Below are positions 56,503-63,694 of a DNA stretch of 64,000 bases, one piece after another (positions within the stretch are counted from its first letter, which is position 1; the number at the start of each line of letters is the position of its first letter). Location of the stretch: contig NC_012691.1 of NCBI RefSeq assembly GCF_000023065.1, positions 2,586,501 through 2,650,500 on the forward strand, given 5' to 3'. The stretch is from Tolumonas auensis DSM 9187 (GTDB lineage Bacteria; Pseudomonadota; Gammaproteobacteria; Enterobacterales; Aeromonadaceae). The notes below the pieces were generated by a model. The model had not been told where the DNA came from. It saw only the letters and a program-made list of their open reading frames with translations, and ran no database searches. Both the position numbers and the translations under genes were made by a program.

Positions 56503-57330
56503 ATGTCTCTCGCATCCCGTTTCGCACCGCGCTCACCGGTACTGCGCTCGGACCGTCCTCTGTTGGACGACCAGATTCGCGCCGTGGTGCCGTCGATCTT
56601 TGCGGAAACACCGCACGAAAGCCGTTCCCAGCGGTACAGCTACATCCCGACGGCCACCGTGCTGTCGGAACTTCGTCAGGAGGGATTCCTGCCCTTCATG
56701 GTGTGCCAAACACGTGTCCGCAACGAGGACCGCCGCGAGTACACCAAACACCTGATCCGCCTTCGCCACGCCAGCCAGATCAATGGCGACGAAGCCAACG
56801 AGATCATCTTGTTGAACTCGCACGATGGCACCAGCAGCTATCAGATGCTGGCAGGTCAGTTTCGATTCGTCTGCCAGAACGGGCTGGTCTGCGGCGACAC
56901 GTTCGCGGACATCCGCGTGCCTCACAAGGGCGATGTCGCGGGCCAGGTCATCGAAGGTGCCTACGAAGTCCTGAAAGGCTTCGAGCGGGTGCAGGAAGCG
57001 CGCGAGAGCATGCGCGCGATCACGCTGGAGGCTGGGGAGGACGACGTTTTCGCCCGTTCGGCCCTGGCGCTCAAGTACGACGATCCGGACAAGCCCGCGC
57101 CTGTCACGGAGAGTCAGTTGTTGGTTCCCAGACGCTGGGACGATCGCAAGAGCGACCTCTGGTCGATCTTCAACCGCGTCCAGGAAAACCTCGTCAAGGG
57201 AGGGCTGACCGGACGCACTGCGAACGGCCGCCGCCAGCGTACCCGCCCTGTACAGGGTATCGATCAGAACCTGCGCCTGAACCGCGCCCTCTGGATGCTC
57301 GCCGAAGGCATGCGCCAGTTGAAGTCCTGA
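56503..57330 (+). CDS. DUF932-family phage/plasmid-like protein
   Basis: The protein has 275 residues. RYSYIPTATVLSELRQEGF, EYTKHLIRLRHAS, EIILLNSHDGTSSYQMLAGQFRFVCQNGLVCG and the GQVIEGAYEVLKGFE region are characteristic of DUF932. Members occur in ICEs, plasmids and phages; the function is unknown. CAGGAG precedes the ATG. TTCATCCCC and a hairpin (CCGCACCGTGCGG) lie in the leader. Confidence 0.88.
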   Translation: MSLASRFAPRSPVLRSDRPLLDDQIRAVVPSIFAETPHESRSQRYSYIPTATVLSELRQEGFLPFMVCQTRVRNEDRREYTKHLIRLRHASQINGDEANEIILLNSHDGTSSYQMLAGQFRFVCQNGLVCGDTFADIRVPHKGDVAGQVIEGAYEVLKGFERVQEARESMRAITLEAGEDDVFARSALALKYDDPDKPAPVTESQLLVPRRWDDRKSDLWSIFNRVQENLVKGGLTGRTANGRRQRTRPVQGIDQNLRLNRALWMLAEGMRQLKS

Positions 57331-57340
57331 GCCACTACTC

Positions 57341-57370
57341 GGACCTCGCCCGTCAGGGCGGGTCCATTTT
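57341..57370 (+). terminator. Terminator after the DUF932 gene
   Basis: GGACC/GGTCC enclose CGCCC-GTCA-GGGCG, giving a nested 10-bp stem, followed by ATTTTCTTCC. It lies 11 bp after the stop. Confidence 0.75.
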
Positions 57371-57428
57371 CTTCCTGACCCGTTGCGCGCCGCGCAAGAC
57401 GGTTCCATTCATCACAAGGAGATACGCC

Positions 57429-58121
57429 ATGGCTACAGCAGCCGTTCAATCCGATCCGCCCCTCATCGTCCGCGGCCAACTCGCCATCCGCACCATCCCG
57501 GGCCGCAACGGACGGTTCACGGTCGGTCGCCTCACGACCCGCCTTGGACTGTTCCATGTGAAAGACCCGGAACTGGAGCAGTACCCCGAAGGGAAGTACG
57601 AGGGTGAGTTCGTCATCCGCTACATCTATCCGAAGGCCTATCCGGTTGGCGATGGCATGCGCTTTGAAATCCGCGCCAACCTGGACGGCATGACCCTGTC
57701 GGGCATCGACAAGCTGAGCAAGGCCGAGGCTCGCGCCTTCGCCGCACAGGACGTCGATCCGCTCGATGAAGAGCTGGGCACGCCACCGGCGACAACGCCG
57801 GCAGCAGCCGAGAAATCCAAGTCCCGGTCCAAGCCGGAGCCCGCGCCCGTGCAGGCATCGAAAGACCCGCTGGTCGATACCACGCCATTCGGCGTCGATA
57901 CGCCGTCCGCCACCGTGGCCGCTTCGGGTGGTCCCGAGAGCGACGACGCGGCGCTGTTCGGCATTCTCTGGCCGTTGGAAGAGTCGGTGAAACTCGACTC
58001 GACCATCGATCGCCGCACCCTACGTCTGCAGATCGCGCGGCTCAACCAGTTGGGCTATGCCTTCGACGCCACGGCCCAGCAATGGAACCTGCAACTCGCA
58101 CCCGAACCGCAGGCTGCCTGA
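57429..58121 (+). CDS. DUF3275-family ICE protein
   Basis: The protein has 230 residues. The N-terminal domain IVRGQLAIRTIPGRNGRFTVGRLTTRLGLFHVKD..LEQYPEGKYEGEFVIRYIYPKAY is the DUF3275 signature. A Pro/Ala/Ser/Lys linker (about 118-165) and a C-terminal domain (ESDDAALFGILWPLEESVKLDSTIDRRTLRLQIARL) follow. The frame is open for about 1 kb upstream, but that overlaps DUF932; the ATG at 57429 follows AAGGAG. Confidence 0.85.
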   Translation: MATAAVQSDPPLIVRGQLAIRTIPGRNGRFTVGRLTTRLGLFHVKDPELEQYPEGKYEGEFVIRYIYPKAYPVGDGMRFEIRANLDGMTLSGIDKLSKAEARAFAAQDVDPLDEELGTPPATTPAAAEKSKSRSKPEPAPVQASKDPLVDTTPFGVDTPSATVAASGGPESDDAALFGILWPLEESVKLDSTIDRRTLRLQIARLNQLGYAFDATAQQWNLQLAPEPQAA

Positions 58122-58155
58122 TCGTCCTGCCGCATCCGCGGCATTTCATCCACCC

Positions 58156-58187
58156 GCCGGGGCGACCCCGATGGGGAGGTTCCCGGC
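58156..58187 (+). promoter_or_regulatory. Nested hairpin leader before the 58211 gene
   Basis: TTCATCCACCC at 58145 is followed by GCCGGG/CCCGGC enclosing CCCC-GAT-GGGG. It ends 24 bases before the ATG. The GAT loop between C and G runs recurs at 60871-60904. Confidence 0.6.
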
Positions 58188-58210
58188 TATTTCAATCGAG
58201 GAGCTTCACC

Positions 58211-58552
58211 ATGAGTCGGCACTACTTCGACACATTCCACAAAGGATTTCCCGTCACCGTACTACTCGGCTGGGATCGGCCGATGAACTACTTCTTCTTG
58301 GTCATCGAGAAGCCAACCGAGTTGATCGACGACACCATGAAGGTCGAGAGCGACGACTTCTTGTACAGCAATCTGCACGAGAGCGATCCGTTCAACCATG
58401 ACCTGGACTACTACCGTGAGGTCTTACGTCATTTTCAGATCCTTGTGCCGGAAAGCCTGTTCATCGAGGTCCAGCACGACGCTGAGAGAAATGTCGGCAA
58501 CCGCGTAGTCAAGCATCAGGCCGACGGTTCGTTCACCGAACGTGAACTCTGA
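58211..58552 (+). CDS. Unknown ICE protein
   Basis: The 113-residue protein begins MSRHYFDTFHKGFPVTVLLGWDRPMNYFFLVIEKP. It continues with acidic and aromatic segments (ESDDFLYSNLHESDPFNHDLDYYREVLRHFQILVPE) and ends in VKHQADGSFTEREL. No named domain is recognised, but proteins of this type occur widely in plasmids and ICEs. GAGGAG precedes the ATG. Confidence 0.7.
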   Translation: MSRHYFDTFHKGFPVTVLLGWDRPMNYFFLVIEKPTELIDDTMKVESDDFLYSNLHESDPFNHDLDYYREVLRHFQILVPESLFIEVQHDAERNVGNRVVKHQADGSFTEREL

Positions 58553-58578
58553 GTAGTCCGCGTTCTTTCATCCCTAAC

Positions 58579-58613
58579 GGGGCATTCACTGCCCCTGCGG
58601 GTGGTGGTGCCCC
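58579..58613 (+). promoter_or_regulatory. Nested hairpin leader before the 58636 gene
   Basis: TTCATCCC at 58567 is followed by GGGGCA/TGCCCC enclosing GCCC-CTGC-GGGT. It ends 22 bases before the ATG. Confidence 0.6.
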
Positions 58614-58635
58614 TGACTTCATTGAGGACTCCACC

Positions 58636-59292
58636 ATGTCTGCACCTTCATCCCCACAGTTGCTGTACCGCATCGACGAATGCGGCGACGTGATGGCCGA
58701 TGCTTGCGTCTGCGGCGAAGACGGCGATCTGGTCTTTCTATCGGTCTGGGCGCGGGACACCGCGATCCAGCAGTTTCTCGCCCGGCTCACCTTGGGCCGC
58801 GACGAGGATGGACTGGACCAGTTCCATCTCGTCACCGACCAGGGCGGCTCCGTGCCCGTGTTCGTTCCCTCGGTCGAGCGTCTGGAAAAGCGCTTGACCC
58901 GCAGCTATCGCCGCACCCTGTTCGGGTCGCTCGTCAATCTCTGGCTGTTCGATCGGCGCTGCATCCGGCCGGACAAGGCCACCACCAGCGCGCTCGCACT
59001 GTTGCCGCGCGCGGCGGCCGATCCTACGTCGCGCCTCTGGCTGCTCGTCAAGGAGACGTGCCCGCTGCCCTTGCTGGATCACTGGCAAGGGACGGTGCTG
59101 GCACTGCTGCGAGACCGCGACATGCTCCGCGACCTGCCGACGGCCCTCGGGCCGCTGCGTGGATTTCGTCTGGGGCTGGATGTGCCAGCGCTCACCGAAG
59201 CACTGAGCAGCCTGATCCGCCAGGGCGTACTGACCGCCCATCCGCTCCCGCAGCCGGCGACCACCCAAGGGTCGCTGGAAGCGGTGGCCTGA
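58636..59292 (+). CDS. Unknown ICE protein
   Basis: The protein has 218 residues. Beta-rich start: YRIDECGDVMADACVCGEDGDLVFLSVWARDTAIQQFLARL. The Arg/Leu-rich middle and C-terminal part contain LLVKETCPLPLLDHWQGTVLALLRDRDML and a possible winged-helix-like end (ALTEALSSLIRQGVLTAHP). No family is recognised. GAGGACT precedes the ATG. Confidence 0.65.
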   Translation: MSAPSSPQLLYRIDECGDVMADACVCGEDGDLVFLSVWARDTAIQQFLARLTLGRDEDGLDQFHLVTDQGGSVPVFVPSVERLEKRLTRSYRRTLFGSLVNLWLFDRRCIRPDKATTSALALLPRAAADPTSRLWLLVKETCPLPLLDHWQGTVLALLRDRDMLRDLPTALGPLRGFRLGLDVPALTEALSSLIRQGVLTAHPLPQPATTQGSLEAVA

Positions 59293-59301
59293 CCCACGGC
59301 A

Positions 59302-59324
59302 GGTGCGTGCGACCGGCGCGCACC
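59302..59324 (+). promoter_or_regulatory. Hairpin after the 58636 gene / before the methyltransferase-like gene
   Basis: GGTGCG and CGCACC form a stem with an inner TGC/GCG pairing, followed by CGCTTTCC and TTCATCCC (59333). It can be a weak terminator of the upstream gene or part of the downstream leader. Confidence 0.45.
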
Positions 59325-59358
59325 CGCTTTCCTTCATCCCCGCTACAGGAGATTTCTT

Positions 59359-60468
59359 ATGGCACTCATGTTCCCGCGGCTCGCCCGCAATTTCGTCAAG
59401 GCCGGCTACTTTCCGACCGACGAACCCACGCTCGAAAGAGCGCTCAGCGCACTGGCGTCCGGCGACGGGCCGATGTGCATCCTCGATCCTTGTGCAGGCG
59501 AAGGCGTCGCCATCGCGGAGGCTGCGCATGCCCTCGGGCGTGACCAGGTCACCGCCTATGCGGTGGAGTTCGACCCGGAGCGCGCCAACCATGCGCGTCT
59601 GCTCGTCGATCACTGCATCCAGGGCGACCTCATGGACACCCTGATCGCACGCCAGAGCTTCGGTTTGCTGTGGCTCAACCCGCCATACGGGGATCTGTCC
59701 AAAGATGCGAACGGCAACATCGGCTACGACGGCAAGGGCCGCGCACGGCTGGAAAAGTTGTTCTACCAGCGGACGCTGCAACTGCTGCAGTACGACGGCA
59801 TCCTGGTTTTCATCGTCCCGCACTACGTGCTCGACCAGGAGTTGGTCGGCTGGCTCACGCGGCACTTCGCCGATCTGCGCATCTACCGTGCGGTGGATAC
59901 GCAGTTCAAGCAAGTCGTCGTGTTCGGTCGCCGGGCCCGCCAGCGCGAGCTGGTGGGCGATGAGGTCAAGAACGCCCGTGCCCGCCTGTTGCAGATCGGG
60001 CAAGGCGACCTGGAAGCGGAGGAACTGCCACCCACGTGGCCGTCGCTTCCGTACGTGGTCCCCGTCGCCCAGCACGAGCCGGAGCACTTCTACCGTCTGA
60101 GCATGGAGCCGGCGCAGTTCGCCGACGAAGTGCAGCGCCTGCATGGCCTGTGGCCGTCGTTCGAGACCCATCTGGGCGCCGCCCAGCAGTCCTTGCGCCG
60201 CCCGGCGCGCGCATTGTCCCAGTGGCACCTGGCACTGGCCCTCGCGGCCGGCGCGATCTCCGGTGTCGTGCAGTCGAAGAACGGCCGCACCCTGGCCGTG
60301 AAAGGCGACACCTACAAGCAGAAGGCGACGACCACCGAATATCGCGAGCGCGATGACGGTTCAATCGCAGAGACACGCATCCTCACCGACAAGTTTGTCC
60401 CCGTGATTCGTGCCTGGGACTTGTCCCCGGACTCGGCCACCCTCGACCGGATTCTCACCATCCACTGA
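59359..60468 (+). CDS. DUF6094 class I SAM-dependent (DNA adenine-type) methyltransferase-like protein
   Basis: The protein has 369 residues. The SAM-binding motif DPCAGEG (residues 43-49) and the catalytic NPPYGD (107-112) are those of amino-group DNA/RNA methyltransferases. An acidic residue in YAVEFDPERA follows motif I. The C-terminal ~200 residues are specific to DUF6094, found in ICEs and phages. Whether it methylates DNA is inferred from the NPPY motif. GGAGA precedes the ATG. It is two small genes upstream of the helicase. Confidence 0.85.
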   Translation: MALMFPRLARNFVKAGYFPTDEPTLERALSALASGDGPMCILDPCAGEGVAIAEAAHALGRDQVTAYAVEFDPERANHARLLVDHCIQGDLMDTLIARQSFGLLWLNPPYGDLSKDANGNIGYDGKGRARLEKLFYQRTLQLLQYDGILVFIVPHYVLDQELVGWLTRHFADLRIYRAVDTQFKQVVVFGRRARQRELVGDEVKNARARLLQIGQGDLEAEELPPTWPSLPYVVPVAQHEPEHFYRLSMEPAQFADEVQRLHGLWPSFETHLGAAQQSLRRPARALSQWHLALALAAGAISGVVQSKNGRTLAVKGDTYKQKATTTEYRERDDGSIAETRILTDKFVPVIRAWDLSPDSATLDRILTIH

Positions 60469-60523
60469 TCGCATCGGGCGGCTCGCCGCCTTGCTTCATT
60501 CATCCACCAGAAGGAGAACTCCC

Positions 60524-60844
60524 ATGCTTTCGCGTTTGTTCGCGCGGCGCGAGCCGCAAGCCCGTCCGTTGTTCGCCCTCGGTTCGCTGAGGCTGAGCGA
60601 GAAGGTGCACTGGTTGGCCAGCAAAGGCCTCATTGATCCCTTGCCTTATGTGCAGCGCCATGTGCGCGGCGATTGGGGCGATGTCGACGAGACCACCCGC
60701 CAGGTCAATGATGTGGCACTCGACCAGGACAATCCCATGATCTCTCGCTACAGGATCACGCCGCAGCTGCTGCTGATCGTGATGACCAGCGAGGATCACC
60801 GCACCACCGTGGTCCAACTGCCCGAAGAGCAGTCCTCGATCTAG
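60524..60844 (+). CDS. Small ICE/plasmid protein of the GDWGD type (copy 1)
   Basis: This 106-residue protein contains the block HVRGDWGDVDETTRQVNDVAL followed by ISRYRITPQLLLIVMTSEDHRTTVVQLPEE. It is paralogous to the protein at 60931. Similar plasmid proteins are often labelled as type I restriction subunits, for which I see no motif support. AAGGAG precedes the ATG. Confidence 0.75.
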   Translation: MLSRLFARREPQARPLFALGSLRLSEKVHWLASKGLIDPLPYVQRHVRGDWGDVDETTRQVNDVALDQDNPMISRYRITPQLLLIVMTSEDHRTTVVQLPEEQSSI

Positions 60845-60870
60845 CACCAGCCCATTTCATCCACCCACCG

Positions 60871-60904
60871 GGGTCATGTCGCCCCGATGGGGACGCCATG
60901 ACCC
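60871..60904 (+). promoter_or_regulatory. Nested hairpin leader before the 60931 gene
   Basis: TTCATCCACCC at 60856 is followed by GGGTCATG/CATGACCC enclosing GCCCC-GAT-GGGG, an almost continuous structure. It ends 27 bases before the ATG. An in-frame ATG inside the hairpin (60898) is unlikely to be the start. Confidence 0.65.
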
Positions 60905-60930
60905 TTTCTTTCATCGAAGGAGCTATCACC

Positions 60931-61239
60931 ATGGCAACTGTAATGTCCATCAGCACGGCCCCCAATCTGCGCTTCTCGCCGGGCGCGACGGTCATGACCG
61001 TCGGCGTGGCCAATCTGGTCGAACAGGGACGGCTCAACCCGAGCCCGTACCTTCGCCGCCACCTCAGCGGCGACTGGGGCGACCTCGACGAGGACGATCG
61101 GCGATCGAACGATGCCGCGCTGGCATCGGGCGAGGCCCGGTTGCTCTCTTCGTACCAGGTCGATCCCGATCTGAAACTCTGGATCATCACTGAGTGGGAC
61201 CGCAGCGTCACGACGCTGTTGTTACCCAGCGAGTATTGA
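60931..61239 (+). CDS. Small ICE/plasmid protein of the GDWGD type (copy 2)
   Basis: The 102-residue protein has HLSGDWGDLDEDDRRSNDAAL and LLSSYQVDPDLKLWIITEWDRSVTTLLLPSEY, the fuller form of the motif seen in the preceding gene. The pair looks like a tandem duplication followed by divergence. GAAGGAG precedes the ATG at 60931. The function is unknown. Confidence 0.8.
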   Translation: MATVMSISTAPNLRFSPGATVMTVGVANLVEQGRLNPSPYLRRHLSGDWGDLDEDDRRSNDAALASGEARLLSSYQVDPDLKLWIITEWDRSVTTLLLPSEY

Positions 61240-61280
61240 TTTCCGGGCGGCTGCGCGCCGTCCACTCACCTTCACCCCCA

Positions 61281-61316
61281 GGGGCATCCATCGCCCCTGG
61301 GGGCGGTGCATGCCCC
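61281..61316 (+). promoter_or_regulatory. Nested hairpin leader before the helicase gene
   Basis: GGGGCAT and ATGCCCC enclose GCCCC-TG-GGGGC, followed by TTTTTTT. The T-run makes it look like a terminator, yet it ends only 20 bases before the ATG. It may therefore act as an attenuator, or end the upstream transcript with a new promoter overlapping it. Confidence 0.6.
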
Positions 61317-61335
61317 ATTTTTTTGGAGCATCACC

Positions 61336-63621
61336 ATGACCATGCAACTCGAAGCGGCCCCCGCCGCACCTTCCATGCCCGCCACGGGCGATCTGTTCAA
61401 GCCTGCGGACAGCGAAAGCGATCTGTCTTTCAGCCTGCAGGATTTCGTCACCGAGTTTGGGGATGAGTTACTCGACTCCCTCAACCGGGCCAACCCGCCC
61501 GTTTACAACGGTGTGCCGCGCGCCAACCGCCAGCTCGTCCTCGCCAGCCTCAAGCGGCAGCTGTTCCCCGCCCAGGCCGAGGTCGTCCATGCGGCCGCCG
61601 AACTGCTCGTCAATCAGGGCGAGCGCGCGGCCATCGTCAATGGCGAGATGGGGACGGGGAAAACCACCGTCGGCATCGCGCTAGGGGCGGTGCTCAACGC
61701 GGAAGGCTATCGCCGCACGCTCGTCCTCAGCCCGCCCCATCTTGTCTACAAATGGCGGCGCGAGATCCTCGAAACCGTCGCCGGTGCGAAAGTCTGGGTG
61801 CTCAACGGCCCGGACACATTGCTCAAGTTGATCAAGCTGCGCGAGCAGTTGAACGTGCCGGCCGAAGGGCAGGAGTTCTTCATCATCGGCAGGGTCAGAA
61901 TGCGGATGGGATTCCACTGGAAGCCCGCCTTCGTCCGCAAACACACCCGTTACGGCATGGTCGGCGCCTGCCCGCACTGCGGGACGGTGGTCACTGATCT
62001 CGACGGCGAGCCGGTCAATGCTCTGGAGCTGGAGGCGGAAGAAATCCGCCGCAAGTGCAATGTCTGCGACGGCGCACTCTGGACGCTGATGCGGCCGCGC
62101 AGCCTGTCGGGCAGTGATCAGTCCTCGGCGGTGCTGCGTGCGCTGAAGAGAATCCCGACCATCGGCGAGGCCACGGCCAACAAGCTGATGAAGACCTTCG
62201 GCGATTCGTTCCTGGCGTCGATGCTCGGCGACAACCTGCACAACTTCATCAACCTGATGGACGAGCGCGGGGAGTTGGTGTTTTCCGACCGGCAGGCGCA
62301 GCGCATGGAACGCGCCATGTCCTCAATGGAGTTCGGCTTCGGAGAAGGCGGCTATCAGCCCTCGGAATATGTGAAGCGGTATCTGCCGCAAAGCACCTTC
62401 GACTTGCTCATCGCAGATGAAGCCCATGAATACAAAACGGGTGGATCGGCGCAGGGCCAGGCGATGGGCGTCATCGCAGCCAAGGCACGCAAGACCGTAC
62501 TGCTAACCGGTACCCTCATGGGGGGCTATGCAGACGATCTCTTTCATTTGCTGTTCCGGGCCTTGCCCGCGAGGATGATCGAAGATGGTTACCGCCCGAG
62601 CGCCAGCGGCAGCATGAATGCCGCTGCCATGGCGTTTATGAGGGACCATGGTGTCCTCAAGGACATCTATTCCGAGAGCAACGGGCCGGCCCACAAGACC
62701 GCCAAAGGCTCGAAGATCACCGTCAGAACGGTCAAGGCACCCGGGTTCGGGCCGAAAGGCGTACTGCGCTGCGTGCTGCCGTACACGATCTTCCTCAAGC
62801 TCAGAGACATCGGCGGCGTGCTGCCGCCGTATGACGAAGAGTTCCGGGAGGTCGCCATGGATGCCGGGCAGGCCGACGCCTACCGCAATCTGGCCGCCAG
62901 CCTGACGGCGGAACTCAAGGAGGCCCTGCGCAAGCGGGATACCACCTTGCTGGGCGTAGTCCTCAATGTGCTGTTGGCGTGGTCCGACTGCTGCTTCCGG
63001 GCAGAAACCGTGCGCCACCCGCGTACGCGCCAGGTCCTGGCCTTCACACCGGCCCAGTTCAACGAGCTGGAGATCATGCCGAAAGAGCGTGAGCTGATCG
63101 ACATCTGCCGCGAGGAGAAAGCCGCGGGTCGTAAGACCCTGGTGTACTCCGTCTACACCGGCACGCGCGATACCACCAGCCGTTTGAAGATGTTGCTGGA
63201 GCAAGAGGGTTTTCGGGTGGCGGTACTGCGCGCAAGCGTGGATGCCTCTCGCCGCGAAGACTGGATTGCCGAGCAGCTCGATCGCGGGATCGACGTCCTC
63301 ATCACGAATCCGGAACTGGTGAAAACCGGCCTGGATTTGCTGGAGTTCCCCACGATTGTGTTCATGCAGTCGGGGTGGAACATCTACACGTTGCAACAAG
63401 CCGCGCGCCGGTCATGGCGGATCGGCCAGAAGCAGCATGTGAAGGTGATCTACCTGGGGTATGCGGCCACGTCGCAGATGACGTGCTTGGCCCTGATGGC
63501 GAAGAAGATCCTGGTATCGCAGAGCACCTCCGGCGACGTCCCGGAATCGGGGCTGGATGTGCTCAACCAGGACGGCGATTCGATCGAGGTCGCCCTGGCC
63601 CGGCAACTCGTCGCGGCCTGA
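61336..63621 (+). CDS. SNF2-like DEAD/DEAH helicase with zinc ribbon and HhH insert
   Basis: The protein has 761 residues. Walker A NGEMGTGKTT (about 106), DEAH box IADEAHEYK (about 360), motif III LLTGTLMGG and motif VI QAARRSWRIGQK (about 690) define a superfamily 2 ATPase of the SNF2-like kind. Between motifs I and II lie a four-cysteine zinc ribbon (CPHC at ~212, CNVC at ~241) and a helix-hairpin-helix segment IPTIGEATANKLMKTFG (~271). GGAG precedes the ATG at 61336. DNA translocation is inferred. Confidence 0.88.
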   Translation: MTMQLEAAPAAPSMPATGDLFKPADSESDLSFSLQDFVTEFGDELLDSLNRANPPVYNGVPRANRQLVLASLKRQLFPAQAEVVHAAAELLVNQGERAAIVNGEMGTGKTTVGIALGAVLNAEGYRRTLVLSPPHLVYKWRREILETVAGAKVWVLNGPDTLLKLIKLREQLNVPAEGQEFFIIGRVRMRMGFHWKPAFVRKHTRYGMVGACPHCGTVVTDLDGEPVNALELEAEEIRRKCNVCDGALWTLMRPRSLSGSDQSSAVLRALKRIPTIGEATANKLMKTFGDSFLASMLGDNLHNFINLMDERGELVFSDRQAQRMERAMSSMEFGFGEGGYQPSEYVKRYLPQSTFDLLIADEAHEYKTGGSAQGQAMGVIAAKARKTVLLTGTLMGGYADDLFHLLFRALPARMIEDGYRPSASGSMNAAAMAFMRDHGVLKDIYSESNGPAHKTAKGSKITVRTVKAPGFGPKGVLRCVLPYTIFLKLRDIGGVLPPYDEEFREVAMDAGQADAYRNLAASLTAELKEALRKRDTTLLGVVLNVLLAWSDCCFRAETVRHPRTRQVLAFTPAQFNELEIMPKERELIDICREEKAAGRKTLVYSVYTGTRDTTSRLKMLLEQEGFRVAVLRASVDASRREDWIAEQLDRGIDVLITNPELVKTGLDLLEFPTIVFMQSGWNIYTLQQAARRSWRIGQKQHVKVIYLGYAATSQMTCLALMAKKILVSQSTSGDVPESGLDVLNQDGDSIEVALARQLVAA

Positions 63622-63633
63622 TACTCTCGTTCA

Positions 63634-63668
63634 TGCCGGCGTCCCTCTGGGCGCCGGCTTTTTTTATT
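63634..63668 (+). terminator. Rho-independent terminator after the helicase gene
   Basis: GCCGGCG and CGCCGGC form a 7-bp stem with a 10-nt loop, followed by seven T residues. It lies 13 bp after the stop. Confidence 0.92.
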
Positions 63669-63694
63669 CCTGCACAGTACCTTCAATCGTCGCC

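Noticed and set aside
56424-57428. Upstream extension of the DUF3275 frame (about 1 kb)
   Set aside because: It runs through the DUF932 gene in another frame; the ATG at 57429 has a clear ribosome binding site and matches the family start.
58738-60228. 496-codon minus-strand frame
   Set aside because: It is antisense to the 58636 gene and the DUF6094 gene, both of which have family motifs and good starts.
60524-61239. Type I restriction subunit annotation for the GDWGD proteins
   Set aside because: The proteins are about 100 residues and show no methyltransferase, specificity or helicase motif; the label used in databases appears to be a misannotation.
61281-61316. Plain terminator of the 60931 gene
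   Set aside because: It does have a T-run, but its place directly before the helicase ribosome binding site and its likeness to other nested leader hairpins made me list it as a leader element instead.
62503-63399. 298-codon minus-strand frame
   Set aside because: It is antisense to the helicase gene across its conserved motifs.
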